A stretch of 64,000 nt of DNA, taken from Gracilimonas mengyeensis. Its GTDB lineage: Bacteria; Bacteroidota; Rhodothermia; Balneolales; Balneolaceae. How positions within the stretch are numbered: the stretch's first letter is position 1; every line of letters starts with the position of its first letter. This document shows positions 51,671-61,186 of the stretch, piece by piece. The position numbers were made by a program, and so were the translations under genes. The notes beneath the pieces are model-generated. The model worked only from the letters and a program-made list of their open reading frames with translations, made no database searches and was not told the origin of the DNA. The stretch is from the NCBI RefSeq assembly GCF_900182705.1, contig NZ_FXTP01000006.1, positions 1-64,000 on the forward strand. Direction: 5' to 3'.

Positions 51671-51882
51671 TGTTAAATTTAGTATCAATTTTTTAAAGGA
51701 GTTTCCCCTCCTTGGAGGGGATTAAGGGGTGGGTAAATGACACCAAAGTTTAAATTGTATTACTTAAACTAAATTCATTCAAAAAAACAGGAACCGTGTG
51801 CTTCCCACATGTATTCCCAACGAAGACGTTGGGAACAAGTCTTTAACCAACAATCAGTGCAATCAACGAAATCAACGATCGA

Positions 51883-52890
51883 ATGAGTGACAAGAAACCA
51901 ATGACCTACAAAGACTCTGGCGTAGACATCAAAGCCGGAGAAGAAATGGTGGAATCCATCAAAGGCGTGGTACAAGATACCCATGGACCCGAAGTACTGA
52001 CGAACATCGGTGGCTTCGGAGGATTTTTTAAACCCGATCTGGGTTCCTTTGAAAATCCAGTGTTTGTGAGCTCCGTTGATGGCGTTGGCACCAAACTGAT
52101 TGTAGCTTTTAAAGCCGGTAAATATGATACCGTTGGACAGGATTTAGTAAATCATTGCGTAAATGATATTGCCGTATGCGGTGCCAAGCCCCTGTTTTTC
52201 CTGGATTACTTTTCAACCGGTAAACTGGAGCAGCATGTTGGGGTAGATGTGGTAAAAGGATTTGCCAAAGCTTGTAAAGAAAATGGCGTTGCCCTGATTG
52301 GAGGTGAAACTGCCGAGATGCCCGACATTTACGATGAAGGAGAGTTTGATTTGGCGGGCACCATCGTAGGGATAGTAGATCAGAAAAAAGTGATTAATGG
52401 ATCCGACATCCAAAAAGGAGATGTTTTGCTTGGATTCAAAAGTTCAGGCCTCCATACCAACGGATATTCTCTGGCCCGGAAAGTGCTTTTCAGCAAATAT
52501 AATGTAGAAAATTACGTAGAGGAGCTGGGAAGTACCGTAGGGGATGAACTGTTAAAAGTGCACAAATCCTATTTATCCCTGATCACTGAGTTGAAAGATA
52601 TGGATGGTGTTCATGGCTTCTCTCACATCACCGGCGGTGGTATTGTAGGCAACACCAAACGTATTTTACCCGAAGGACTGAAACTGGATATCGATTGGGA
52701 AGGATGGAAACGTCCACCGGTTTATAATTTGATGCAGGAAATAGGAAACGTACCCGAAGAAGACATGCAGGCAACTTTTAACCTGGGTGTTGGATTGATT
52801 GCCGTGGTTTCTGAAAATGAAGCTGAAGCTGTAAAGAAAAAAGCAGAGGAATTGGGGGAAGAGGTTATAGAGGTGGGAAGTGTGGTTTAG
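51883..52890 (+). CDS. purM: Phosphoribosylformylglycinamidine cyclo-ligase (AIR synthetase)
   Basis: This 335-residue protein catalyses the ATP-dependent cyclisation of FGAM to AIR in purine synthesis. Motifs are MTYKDSGVDIKAGEEMVESIK, SSVDGVGTKLIVAFKAGKYDTVGQDLVNHCVNDIAVCGAKPLFFLDYFSTG, VALIGGETAEMPD, GLHTNGYSLARKVLF and GFSHITGGGIVGNTKRILPEGLKLDI. It is complete and canonical. It is not next to other purine genes. An AT-rich TTTTGGTTTTGAATCTTGAG tract begins just past its stop codon. The gap upstream (51671-51882) carries a GGGGATTAAGGGGTGG-type repeat and an ACGAAGACGTTGGGAAC palindrome, with no gene. Confidence 0.95.
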   Translation: MSDKKPMTYKDSGVDIKAGEEMVESIKGVVQDTHGPEVLTNIGGFGGFFKPDLGSFENPVFVSSVDGVGTKLIVAFKAGKYDTVGQDLVNHCVNDIAVCGAKPLFFLDYFSTGKLEQHVGVDVVKGFAKACKENGVALIGGETAEMPDIYDEGEFDLAGTIVGIVDQKKVINGSDIQKGDVLLGFKSSGLHTNGYSLARKVLFSKYNVENYVEELGSTVGDELLKVHKSYLSLITELKDMDGVHGFSHITGGGIVGNTKRILPEGLKLDIDWEGWKRPPVYNLMQEIGNVPEEDMQATFNLGVGLIAVVSENEAEAVKKKAEELGEEVIEVGSVV

Positions 52891-53078
52891 CTTTTGGTTT
52901 TGAATCTTGAGATTTGAGTTACTTCAAAATTTAAAAATAGGTATTGTAACGTAGGTTTGTAATACGACATTTAATCTTGTGCTTTCGATTGATCCCATTT
53001 CTAAATCTGCTCCTCCTGTGCTATCTTCGAAGGGCTTATTTTGATTCCATTCCAATTAGTTGATGCAGGTCGTTATCC

Positions 53079-54176
53079 ATGATAAATAGGTTCAGGGCTT
53101 ATGTGCGCGCCAACCAGCGGTATTTGCCGGTGGTCTTTTTTATGTGTGGTTTTTTGTGGGATTCACTCACGCTTGGACGTATTGATCGCCTCTATGATCA
53201 GATTATTTTATGCACCTACCTAACCTCACTCAGCATCAGCCTGTACCTGTATAATCTTGCTGATGATGGAAAATGGACGGAAACATTTTTAGAAAAGTAT
53301 CAGGATTATCTGCCGCTGGCTATTCAGTTTTTCTTAGGGGGATTGTGTAGCGCCTATGTAATCTATTTTTCCCGCAGTGTATCCTTTTCAAAAACTTTTT
53401 TCTTTTTCCTCATCCTGGTGCTGTTACTGTTTGCCAATGAGCTGCTTAAAAAAAGGATTTCCAATAAGTACCTGCAGTTCAGTGCCTACTTTTTTGTGAA
53501 TTTCACCTTCTTCACTTTTTTCATTCCTATGTTGGTGAAAAGCATGAACACCTTCATCTTTATGGTCTCCGGGGCCATAAGTTTAGGTCTCACCCTGGCA
53601 CTGATCATTTACATCTACAATGTAAGCCCCTCAACCCGGCAAGAAATTCACATGGGTAAAATGTCGGGATTGATACTGGGTATTTACCTGCTCATCAACA
53701 GTTTTTACTATTTTAACCTGATACCCCCCGTACCTCTTGCCCTTGATGTTGGACTGGTGGCACACAACGTTGAAAAAAACACTGAGAACAACGAATATGT
53801 TGTTACCTACGAGCAAAATCCCTGGTACAAAATATGGAGAGATAACGACAAAGATTTTCATCACACTCCGGGAACGCGGGTTTATGTATTTACCTCAATT
53901 TTTGCTCCCTCCGAATTAAAAGAATCAGTGTTGCACCGGTGGAAATGGTATAGCCCGCATACCAACCAATGGGAAGTGATAGATGAAATCGGGTACGAAA
54001 TAACCGGCGGACGAGATGGCGGCTATCGCGGTTACACCTACAAAACCAATATGATGGAAGGTAAATGGGAAGTAGATGTAATTACCGATGATGAGCTGGT
54101 GCTCGGTATTATCAATTTTGAGGTACAAATAGATTCAACCGCCCAAGCCCAGGATATGAGAACCCGGGTATTTTAG
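53079..54176 (+). CDS. Membrane protein with C-terminal DUF2914 domain
   Basis: This 365-residue protein has about six to seven membrane helices in the first 215 residues (YLPVVFFMCGFLWDSL, IILCTYLTSLSISLYLY, LAIQFFLGGLCSAYVIYF, FFFFLILVLLLFANELL, FSAYFFVNFTFFTFFIPML). The C-terminal 130 residues are a soluble domain matching DUF2914 (VYVFTSIFAPSELKESVLHRWKWYSPHTNQWEVIDEI, EGKWEVDVITDDELVLGIINFEV). DUF2914 is beta-rich and thought to bind a ligand or glycan, unproven. It probably faces the periplasm. The gene is monocistronic. Confidence 0.78.
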   Translation: MINRFRAYVRANQRYLPVVFFMCGFLWDSLTLGRIDRLYDQIILCTYLTSLSISLYLYNLADDGKWTETFLEKYQDYLPLAIQFFLGGLCSAYVIYFSRSVSFSKTFFFFLILVLLLFANELLKKRISNKYLQFSAYFFVNFTFFTFFIPMLVKSMNTFIFMVSGAISLGLTLALIIYIYNVSPSTRQEIHMGKMSGLILGIYLLINSFYYFNLIPPVPLALDVGLVAHNVEKNTENNEYVVTYEQNPWYKIWRDNDKDFHHTPGTRVYVFTSIFAPSELKESVLHRWKWYSPHTNQWEVIDEIGYEITGGRDGGYRGYTYKTNMMEGKWEVDVITDDELVLGIINFEVQIDSTAQAQDMRTRVF

Positions 54177-54294
54177 GCCTCCCATTAAAATCATGGTGAT
54201 CCTCAAAATCCTTTAAATCATGATTCAAATAACGGTAATCGACTATGAAGGAGAGATATCCGGGATCTTGCATCATATTTTTTAAATCATCACA

Positions 54295-54507
54295 CTAAAT
54301 TTCATAAGTAAAAACCTCTTCCAGTGGCTTATCAAAAGCATGGGCAATTTTAAAGGCCAGCTCTAGCGAAGGGGAATACTTGGCAGCTTCAATAGCGTTA
54401 ATGGTCTGGCGGGTAACGCCCACTTTATCGGCCAGCTCTTGTTGGGTCATCTCTCCGTGCATAAAACGTAGTTTCCGGATTTGATTATGTATGCTTCCTT
54501 CTTCCAT
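54295..54507 (-). CDS. XRE-family HTH transcriptional regulator (small)
   Basis: This 70-residue protein is almost entirely an HTH_3 fold: IRKLRFMHGEMTQQELADKVGVTRQTINAIEAAKYSPSLELAFKIAHAFDKPLEEVFTYE. Such YozG-like stand-alone regulators usually control a co-transcribed membrane protein. Its start lies one base past the stop of the membrane-protein gene at 54509, so the pair is an operon and translation is coupled. Confidence 0.9.
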   Translation of the reverse strand: MEEGSIHNQIRKLRFMHGEMTQQELADKVGVTRQTINAIEAAKYSPSLELAFKIAHAFDKPLEEVFTYEI

Positions 54508-54508
54508 G

Positions 54509-54955
54509 TTAAAAGCTCTTTCGGTAGTGATAAAGCATCGTGCCCCGTTTGATGATGCTGGACGTAAACAAGATCAAAAACAAGGCATGAAAAATCATAT
54601 TGGGTTGGCCAAATAGTACATACTGGCTGCCCTCATGTCCAAAAATCCTGGAGAGAAATATTTGGGCGAGCATAAAAACAATGGCTACCATCAAAAACGA
54701 ATAGGCATACTTGTGGCCGTATGCTTCAATTTTATCATCCCGTTCATCTTTATTGGGACGGTTTTTACTTTCGGTAAGGCCAATAATGAGTTCAACGGCC
54801 ATGGCAATCCAAAACACGTTGAAGAATATTTTGGTGAAATGGTCTGAATAGTCGGGCAAAAAATCCGGCCAGCCAAAAACGAACAGTACATAAAAAAACA
54901 CCACGGAAAAGGAGAAACCGATGGAAGTCCACGAAAGTATTTCTTGTTTTGACAT
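54509..54955 (-). CDS. Small four-helix membrane protein paired with XRE regulator
   Basis: This 148-residue protein has four membrane helices (TSIGFSFSVVFFYVLFVFGW, FFNVFWIAMAVELIIGL, YAYSFLMVAIVFMLAQIFL, MIFHALFLILFTSSIIK) and a charged cytoplasmic loop (TESKNRPNKDERDDKIEAYGHK). It occurs directly upstream of a small XRE regulator. The pairing is widespread in bacteria, but the membrane partner has no assigned function. It is divergent from the CPBP-type gene at 55067. Confidence 0.75.
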   Translation of the reverse strand: MSKQEILSWTSIGFSFSVVFFYVLFVFGWPDFLPDYSDHFTKIFFNVFWIAMAVELIIGLTESKNRPNKDERDDKIEAYGHKYAYSFLMVAIVFMLAQIFLSRIFGHEGSQYVLFGQPNMIFHALFLILFTSSIIKRGTMLYHYRKSF

Positions 54956-55066
54956 AAGAATTAAGAATTAGTTGATAGTCAAAAGTTCTTTACGTGATGT
55001 AAAAAATATGTTACACACTAATTTCATAATTTTGAGATTAATTACCGCATTAAAATTCCTTTTCAA

Positions 55067-55681
55067 TTGAAAGAGCATAGAACTGAACATTCAGAGACAG
55101 ATTATTCCGGAGATGAATCCATTTCCAGTGGACGCTTGTTGTTACTTTCGGTTGTCTCAGCCTTCTTGTACATATCAGTGGCCTTGGGCATTTTCTATTT
55201 TTGGAGGGATGAATCCTTTGGTCAAATATTTGCCTCTGGCTTTTCATTACCGGTTCAGCTTTTAGTGGGGGTGATAGCAGGAGGGGCTGCCGCAGCGGTA
55301 ATTATCTTTATCATGCAACGTCCACCGGTATCGGACGTACTTTCCGATTTTTATATCATCCGCGTGCTTTCACAATCCAACTTCAGCCTGACTGACCATC
55401 TGCACCTTTCTTTTTTTGCAGGGGCTGGGGAAGAAATTCTGTTTCGGGGAGCTATCCAACCTTTATTGGGCAATACTGTCACCTCCATCATATTTGTAGG
55501 TATTCATGGCTACTTTCGTTTTACATCACTGGGTCACTGGCTATTTGGAGTGATGATGTTCGGCCTCAGCTTTTTTCTTGGGGTGATATTCTCCGAAGCT
55601 GGACTAATTGCCGCCATGACCGCCCACGCCGTTTACGATGTGATTATGTTGCAAGTAGTACAGCGTATGAAGTTGGTTTAG
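55067..55681 (+). CDS. CPBP-family intramembrane metalloprotease (Rce1-like)
   Basis: This 204-residue membrane protein carries the CPBP motif FFAGAGEEILFRGAIQPLL (Glu-Glu-x3-Arg, about 117-134). Downstream His blocks are FVGIHGYFRF (motif 2) and MTAHAVYDVIM (motif 3). These residues form the metalloprotease site. The start is a TTG at 55067 because no in-frame ATG exists before the membrane region; this is a low-quality start and the true start could lie upstream. It stands divergent from the small membrane-protein gene. Family members process or protect prenylated proteins, bacteriocins or membrane anchors; the substrate is unknown. Confidence 0.85.
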   Translation: MKEHRTEHSETDYSGDESISSGRLLLLSVVSAFLYISVALGIFYFWRDESFGQIFASGFSLPVQLLVGVIAGGAAAAVIIFIMQRPPVSDVLSDFYIIRVLSQSNFSLTDHLHLSFFAGAGEEILFRGAIQPLLGNTVTSIIFVGIHGYFRFTSLGHWLFGVMMFGLSFFLGVIFSEAGLIAAMTAHAVYDVIMLQVVQRMKLV

Positions 55682-56056
55682 GGGAAAGAGGAAATAAGGG
55701 GATAAGGCATATGGTTTTCCCTGTGGATCTAATCTGATGAGTTACTAAGAGATCATTATGAAGCTACTGCTGAAGAACCTTAGCCAGAAAATGATTACCA
55801 ACAAGCCAAAGTTAGCACTCTAAGAGTCACTGGAAAGAGTGGTTGAGGAAATTAGCTGGATAGGTTCTGCAGAATGATGAAAAAGAACACTCCATCCTTC
55901 GGCTCAGCCGGAACTGGCAGGCAATGTTTTCATCATTAGAGCCGGGTGATGGAGCGGGCCAAAGTTTAGGTGGTTTATAATTTATTTCCATGTTGCTATC
56001 TACCGATATCTCAGCCTTGATGCAACACTGAGATGTTGAGATCTTAAAAGCCTCCA
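55682..56056. other. Gene-free stretch with a short broken-gene-like frame
   Basis: There is no full gene. A 21-codon plus-strand frame (from ATG 55758, MKLLLKNLSQKMITNKPKLA) ends after one more codon and resembles the start of an ABC-permease-like membrane protein, so it may be a pseudogene remnant. The rest shows nothing coherent. Confidence 0.35.
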
Positions 56057-56989
56057 TCAAACAATCTCAGTGTTCTCGTGATCCTTCAACTCCTCAAAAG
56101 GTTTGGAGAACAATTCAGCATAGGTGAGAGGCACGTCGGTCATTTTAAGATAAAGCAGGGTTATTCCAAGAATAAGCAAGATTCCGAAGATTCCGATCAA
56201 ACCCGCTTCGGGACCAAATGAGCCGCCGGTCCACCACTCTGGTCCCAGCTGACGTATTTCAATAAGAGAGCCGTTTACTTCCATCCCACTCACCCGGAAT
56301 CCGAAAATACCGCCCTGGAAAAAATTCCAGGAGAAATGAATTCCAATGGAAAGTGCCAACCTTCCGGTGATGATGAATGGAATCGCTAACATCACCCCGG
56401 CCAGCATAATATTGACAACCGCAGTCATTGAAGCATTGGGGTTGCTGCCATGAGCCACGCCAAAAATGGCCGAGCTCAACACAATGGCAATAATAGATGC
56501 TTTTTGCGGACTGATACTTCCCAAAGTAAAGCCTTCAGTCATATTTGGAAGCCAGTATCCCCGGGATAATACTTCCTCGTAAAAGCCTACCGATGCCATC
56601 TGTACAAAAAATACGATGATGGGAATCAACCAAAGGGATTCGCTGCCACGCTGCCAGGCAAAGCGGTTTATTTCAAGTCCACCAGTAAGCCACTCTGTGA
56701 TAAAAATCAGCCCCATCACTCCTCCGGCAATCAGAACTCCTGCCAGGCATTCGTTAATCCAGCGGCGGTTGATGGACAAACCGGCATAGTGCCAGGGACG
56801 GCGATCGCCAAAACGAAACATCACATAAAACAATCCCAAAATTAGCAGGGAACGTACCAGGTAACTTAGCCATACAAAAGGTATAAGCGTTGAAACGCCC
56901 ATAGAGGCAATAAACGCAAAGATGAACAGCAGGATCCGGAATAGGGCACGCAGGCGTTGCTCTTTGCCGTTATAAATTGGATTGATCAT
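56057..56989 (-). CDS. CPBP-family intramembrane metalloprotease
   Basis: This 310-residue, eight-or-more-helix protein carries the CPBP signature VGFYEEVLSRGYWLPN (Glu-Glu-x3-Arg), SAIFGVAHGSNPNAS (motif 2 His) and SIGIHFSWNFFQGGIFGF (motif 3 His). Homology to the 55067-55681 protein is limited to these motifs, so it is a distinct subfamily. The large first half has about five hydrophobic segments and no recognisable partner. It is monocistronic. Substrate unknown. Confidence 0.9.
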   Translation of the reverse strand: MINPIYNGKEQRLRALFRILLFIFAFIASMGVSTLIPFVWLSYLVRSLLILGLFYVMFRFGDRRPWHYAGLSINRRWINECLAGVLIAGGVMGLIFITEWLTGGLEINRFAWQRGSESLWLIPIIVFFVQMASVGFYEEVLSRGYWLPNMTEGFTLGSISPQKASIIAIVLSSAIFGVAHGSNPNASMTAVVNIMLAGVMLAIPFIITGRLALSIGIHFSWNFFQGGIFGFRVSGMEVNGSLIEIRQLGPEWWTGGSFGPEAGLIGIFGILLILGITLLYLKMTDVPLTYAELFSKPFEELKDHENTEIV

Positions 56990-57116
56990 GATGGCTTGTT
57001 TGTTTTAATAGTGATTTTTGGCAAGAAACAGCTAAATGTATAATAATTTATAGTTAATCTTGTTGTTGATGTGCTATCGGTCAGTCAATAATTATCCCAA
57101 AAAGGAGTGATTTATT

Positions 57117-57785
57117 ATGGAAAGATATGTTTTGGAAGCAGAAAAAACAGTGATTGAAGAAACATTTGAAGCCTCATCCGAATCGGAGAGTTTATTTGAA
57201 GCCAATTATAATGTGATTGGCGGATCTCCTATGCCCATTGTGATAAAAGATGAAGAAGAGCGAAAAGTAGTAAGCGCCATATGGGGTTTAAAAAGGCAAT
57301 CAGGAGACGATTTGCAATCGGTTGCACAGGAAGAGGTTTTGAAGGATGACGAACTGAAAAAATTGGTTTCTGTTTCGCCGTGTATTATTCCTGCCAGCGG
57401 ATTTTATAAATGGAAGAAAAGTGTGAAAGATCCGCTTCCTTTTCTGCTCCGGGTGATTAAACAAGATGTAATGAGCTTTGCAGGTCTGTGCACCATCACA
57501 AAAGATGAAAATGGGAAAACCACACGCTCCTTTGCTGTCATAACCATGCCCGCTAACGCTTTGGTTGAACCTTTGCATCAATCCATGCCCGTCATTTTGG
57601 AAGAAAAGGATTTTGGGAGATGGCTATCCGGACATGCCCCCGAAATGCTGAGAGATGGTTTTGAAGGCAATCACCTGCTGCCGGATATGACGGTATTCCG
57701 CGTACCCGAATTGGTGAACGATCCTTCCAACAATTCAAAAGAGCTGATTCAACCTATTCCCAAGCTGCGCAACTACGAAGACTGA
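57117..57785 (+). CDS. SRAP (HMCES/YedK)-like protein with degenerate active site
   Basis: This 222-residue protein fits the SRAP fold: SAIWGLKRQSG, IIPASGFYKWKKS, PFLLRVIKQDVMSFAGLCTITKDENGKTTRSFAVITMPANALVEPLHQSMPVIL. SRAP proteins crosslink to abasic sites through Cys2, exposed after Met removal. Here the start MCGRY is replaced by MERY, so Cys2 and Gly3 are absent. The Glu of GFYEW reads Lys98 (GFYKW), and the Asn of the NARxET block is not obvious. Only the His (His154 in HQSMPVIL) remains. It is probably not a crosslinking enzyme; a structural or DNA-end-binding role, or decay, is possible. Confidence 0.8.
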   Translation: MERYVLEAEKTVIEETFEASSESESLFEANYNVIGGSPMPIVIKDEEERKVVSAIWGLKRQSGDDLQSVAQEEVLKDDELKKLVSVSPCIIPASGFYKWKKSVKDPLPFLLRVIKQDVMSFAGLCTITKDENGKTTRSFAVITMPANALVEPLHQSMPVILEEKDFGRWLSGHAPEMLRDGFEGNHLLPDMTVFRVPELVNDPSNNSKELIQPIPKLRNYED

Positions 57786-57882
57786 AATCAGTTTTCAGTG
57801 ATCAGTTATCAGTAATCAAAACATTGTTTAATACTACCCCTCGTTCCTACGCTCTGCGTTGGAACGAAATGGGGAAAGAATT

Positions 57883-58170
57883 CTACTTCCCTTTTAATAC
57901 GCCAGATAGGTTAAGCTTGTGGATGGGAATGAGGTAGGAGGAAAGCATTTCATCTTTGTGAATTCCCAATTCACCGGTGCCGCGAAAATCCACCATGCAT
58001 ACTTTTTCTGCGGTTTGTACCACTTCACCGATGCCGTAGTACTCCGGACTCGGTCCATAATACACCAGATCGCCGGTCCTCAGGTTGTTATTTGCCCGGC
58101 GATGATAGGGCAAAATGACCGGAAGTAAATCAAGCCGGTACGATAATTGTCTTTTTTTAGATTTTCCCAT
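57883..58170 (-). CDS. Small protein of unknown function downstream of tsaE
   Basis: This 95-residue protein (LRTGDLVYYGPSPEYYGIGEVVQTAEKVCMVDFRGTGELGIHKDEML) reads like a small SH3-like barrel with a basic N-terminus (MGKSKKRQLSYRLD). It begins 19 bases after the tsaE stop on the same strand, so it is the third gene of a porX-tsaE operon. I do not recognise a family. A link to RNA or protein binding is speculative. Confidence 0.65.
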   Translation of the reverse strand: MGKSKKRQLSYRLDLLPVILPYHRRANNNLRTGDLVYYGPSPEYYGIGEVVQTAEKVCMVDFRGTGELGIHKDEMLSSYLIPIHKLNLSGVLKGK

Positions 58171-58189
58171 CGCTGGTACTACTTAATTC

Positions 58190-58621
58190 TTATTCGGTGT
58201 TATCGGAGTGATGAATTTCAATTTGTCGCTGATGGCCCTTAAGATGTAAAATTTTTACCCAAATCGCTTCCTCGGGAATAAGGGACTCTATTCGCTCCGG
58301 CCATTCCACCAAACAAACGCCCTCACCGTAAAAGTATTCCTCTGCGCCAATTTCCAGGGCCTCCTCTTCATGCTCCAGCCGGTAGCAATCAAAATGATAC
58401 ACCGGCAAAGCTCCCGAGTATTCATGAATGAGGGTATAGGTTGGAGAACTCACCGTTTCCGGCTTGATGCCAAAATGTTCGGCTACTCCTTTCACAAAAT
58501 GGGTTTTGCCCGCACCTAAATCACCGGTGAGGCAAACCACATCCCCGGCTTTAAGTTGTTTACCAAACTCGGATGCAAAGCGCATCGTTTCATCTACGGA
58601 AGAACTCTTGAAGGTAGTCAC
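58190..58621 (-). CDS. tsaE: tRNA threonylcarbamoyladenosine biosynthesis ATPase TsaE
   Basis: This 143-residue P-loop ATPase has the Walker A LTGDLGAGKTHFVKGVAEHFG (31-51) and the family blocks VSSPTYTLIHEYSG, YHFDCYRLE and GVCLVEWPERI. TsaE works with TsaB and TsaD to make t6A37 of ANN-decoding tRNAs. It starts 19 bases after porX ends on the same strand. Only tsaE of the t6A set is here. Confidence 0.95.
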   Translation of the reverse strand: MTTFKSSSVDETMRFASEFGKQLKAGDVVCLTGDLGAGKTHFVKGVAEHFGIKPETVSSPTYTLIHEYSGALPVYHFDCYRLEHEEEALEIGAEEYFYGEGVCLVEWPERIESLIPEEAIWVKILHLKGHQRQIEIHHSDNTE

Positions 58622-58640
58622 GGTATCAAATCCAGTCTCG

Positions 58641-60182
58641 TTATTTCGGTCGCAGCGTAGCCACCGGTAATATCATCTCTTCCATAGAAGCTCCGCCATG
58701 CTGAAAGGTATCCCGATACCGGTTTTGATATTTGTGGTAATTGGTAGGATAGATAAAATAGAAATCCTCACGTGCAATGATGTAATTATTCACCCCTCCG
58801 GGTTTTGGTAAGCGATAATTTTCGGGATTATCCATAAACAGTACGGCATCCGGTTCATCGGCTTTGAGATTTCGGCCATACTTATAGCGTAGGTTGGTAG
58901 CTGTGTCGCGATCGCCGTACACTTTGGTATCTCGCAAAGAGCGAACCGAACCATGATCAGTTGTGATCACAATGGTGACATCTTCCTCGGCCAGTGCTTT
59001 AAACATCTGCAGCAAGGTTGAGTGCTGAAACCAGGCATCCGTTACCGAACGGAAAGCTGAAACATCCGGTGCCAGCTCCTTGATTACATCCGAATCGGAG
59101 CGGGAGTGCACCAGCGTATCCACAAAGTTAAACACAAAAGCCGCCAGTTTTGACTGGGAGTAGCTGTGCATTTTATCAGCCACTTTCTTGCCGGTTTCGG
59201 CGTTCAGTATCTTCTCATATTTAAAGTTTAGATCCAGGCCTTCCCGTTCCAGTTGCAATCGCAATAGTTCCTCTTCATGGCGATTCAGGGAGGTTTCATC
59301 CTGACCCTGTTGCCATAAATCCGGGTACATGCGCTCGATATCAGCCGGGTATAATCCCGCAAAAATAGCATTGCGCGAGTAAGGCGTAGCGGTGGGCAAA
59401 ATGGAGTAGTAGAAATCGGTATCAATAGAAAAGTGATTAGCCAGGTAAGGCTCAAAAATCAGCCACTGATCGTAACGCATGCAGTCAATCAGGAAAAACA
59501 TTACGTTTTCATCCTTTTCCAGCAGCGGATTTACGTACCGCTTAAAAATCTCGGGCGAGAGCAGGGGGCGTCCGTCATCACCGCCCATCCATTCGATATA
59601 TTCGTTGTCTATAAACTTCCCAAACTCACGGTTGGCTTGCTGAAATTGGTCAGCCAGTACCTGCTTGAGGCCTTCATCCCCGGAGCCCAAATCAATTTCC
59701 CAATTGGTAAGTTCTTTGTAAATATCAATCCATTCTTCCCAGTGGGTGGAGGGATGGATCCGGTTCGACAACTCATTAAACTGGCGCAGGTAGGTTTGGG
59801 CTGATTTTTCGGACTGCAAACGCCCGCGTTCCAGCAGACGTTTGGTGGTCAATAAAATCTGGTTGGGATTTACCGGTTTGATGAGATAGTCGGAGATCTT
59901 GCCGCCAATGGCATCCTCCATGATGGACTCTTCCTCACTTTTGGTGATCATCACCACGGGCAGTGAGGGCTGCAGCGATTTAATTTTCTCCAGCGTTTCA
60001 ATGCCACCCATCCCCGGCATCTGCTCATCCAGGTACACAATGTCATAGGATTCCTTGCTGATCATGCTTACCGCATCATCGCCGTTGGTTACCGGGGTAA
60101 TTTCAAATCCCTTTTTCTCTAAAAAGATAATGTGTGATTGCAGATGATCTATTTCATCATCGGCCCAGAGTATTTTTGGCAT
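58641..60182 (-). CDS. porX: T9SS regulator PorX (response regulator with PglZ/alkaline-phosphatase domain)
   Basis: This 513-residue protein has an N-terminal REC domain ([25 protein letters not shown]...[15 protein letters not shown], phospho-acceptor Asp52, then [10 protein letters not shown] and [12 protein letters not shown]). A C-terminal PglZ domain of the alkaline phosphatase superfamily follows ([49 protein letters not shown]). Together these define PorX, which with PorY/SigP controls T9SS genes. It is first in the operon porX-tsaE-95-residue gene. Two T9SS cargo genes occur in this window (25972-28947 and 30735-32738). Confidence 0.93.
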   Translation of the reverse strand: MPKILWADDEIDHLQSHIIFLEKKGFEITPVTNGDDAVSMISKESYDIVYLDEQMPGMGGIETLEKIKSLQPSLPVVMITKSEEESIMEDAIGGKISDYLIKPVNPNQILLTTKRLLERGRLQSEKSAQTYLRQFNELSNRIHPSTHWEEWIDIYKELTNWEIDLGSGDEGLKQVLADQFQQANREFGKFIDNEYIEWMGGDDGRPLLSPEIFKRYVNPLLEKDENVMFFLIDCMRYDQWLIFEPYLANHFSIDTDFYYSILPTATPYSRNAIFAGLYPADIERMYPDLWQQGQDETSLNRHEEELLRLQLEREGLDLNFKYEKILNAETGKKVADKMHSYSQSKLAAFVFNFVDTLVHSRSDSDVIKELAPDVSAFRSVTDAWFQHSTLLQMFKALAEEDVTIVITTDHGSVRSLRDTKVYGDRDTATNLRYKYGRNLKADEPDAVLFMDNPENYRLPKPGGVNNYIIAREDFYFIYPTNYHKYQNRYRDTFQHGGASMEEMILPVATLRPK

Positions 60183-60372
60183 GAATTTCTGTTGATTTTA
60201 GGATTGCCACTAAAGCATTAAAAACCAAAAGGCAGCGGATTTATTTCCTCAGATAAAATAAAAAATTATATCCGGTTATTTTGGTTTTCGAAGCAAGGAT
60301 GTTCTCAATGAATATTGCAGTGCAAACTTAACCAACATACGCATTTCCTGTATTCAGGATGATGTGTACGGA

Positions 60373-60930
60373 TTAATTTTCAAGTTTTATAAATGGACGG
60401 ATACCTGCAAGACGTTTTTCGCCAATGCCTTTCACGTTAAGCAGTTCGTCAATGGTTTCAAAGCCACCGTTGCTTTCGCGATATTCAATAATACGCCGGG
60501 CGTAAGCGGGACCGATACCATCCAGTTGCTGCAGTTGTTGGCTGTTCGCTGTGTTTATGTTGATGGTTTCTGAGGTATACACTACATCTGAAGCTGATGG
60601 TTCCGCCTCTTCTGTTTTGGGTTGATCGGAGTCTTCCGGTTCGTAGGCATCGGCCTGTTCATTTGAAGCTTTGGATGAGGTGTCCGGAAGGTATTTTTCA
60701 GCAATCTCCTCCTTTTTCTGTTTCAGCTCTGCACTGCGGCGATCAAATTCCGCCATGATTTCGTCGTACTGCTGTTGATCATAGTTGAAACTGCGATTGA
60801 GAAAAAAATGCATCAAAAAAGAAGTCCCTAACACGGCAAGCAATACCGAGAAGGCAATGCGCTCACTTCTGGATATTTGCAGCTTTTCCATCCAGAAAAA
60901 GAAAGATCTCTTTAGCTTTTTAAACCCCAT
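60373..60930 (-). CDS. ComEA-like helix-hairpin-helix DNA-binding protein with membrane anchor
   Basis: This 185-residue protein has one N-terminal membrane segment (IAFSVLLAVLGTSFLMHFF), a long acidic linker with a coiled-coil character (about 50-115), and a C-terminal ComEA HhH pair (ININTANSQQLQQLDGIGPAYARRIIEYRESNGGFETIDELLNVKGIGEKRLAGIRPFI). The HhH pair binds DNA without sequence preference. Such proteins take part in natural-transformation DNA uptake, but the family also includes non-competence members. No comEC or comF is nearby. Confidence 0.87.
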   Translation of the reverse strand: MGFKKLKRSFFFWMEKLQISRSERIAFSVLLAVLGTSFLMHFFLNRSFNYDQQQYDEIMAEFDRRSAELKQKKEEIAEKYLPDTSSKASNEQADAYEPEDSDQPKTEEAEPSASDVVYTSETININTANSQQLQQLDGIGPAYARRIIEYRESNGGFETIDELLNVKGIGEKRLAGIRPFIKLEN

Positions 60931-61186
60931 GGTTCTCTTCGTTTATCTAAAAATATCCCCGTCACTAAACCACTCGACCGGTTTTTCAGTGCTCTGAAAA
61001 TAGTGTAGCTAATTTTTGGATTAAATGCAGGCACGCAGGTATATCTGTCTGTTTCCGCCAACATGTAGACTGTGAGGGATAAGAAGCACACTCAAGAAAG
61101 TCATGAATGCATTGAAGTAGACAAACACTCTTTATTCAATTAAATTGAGGTAATATCAATCGCTAATCTAACCAACGGTAACTGAT

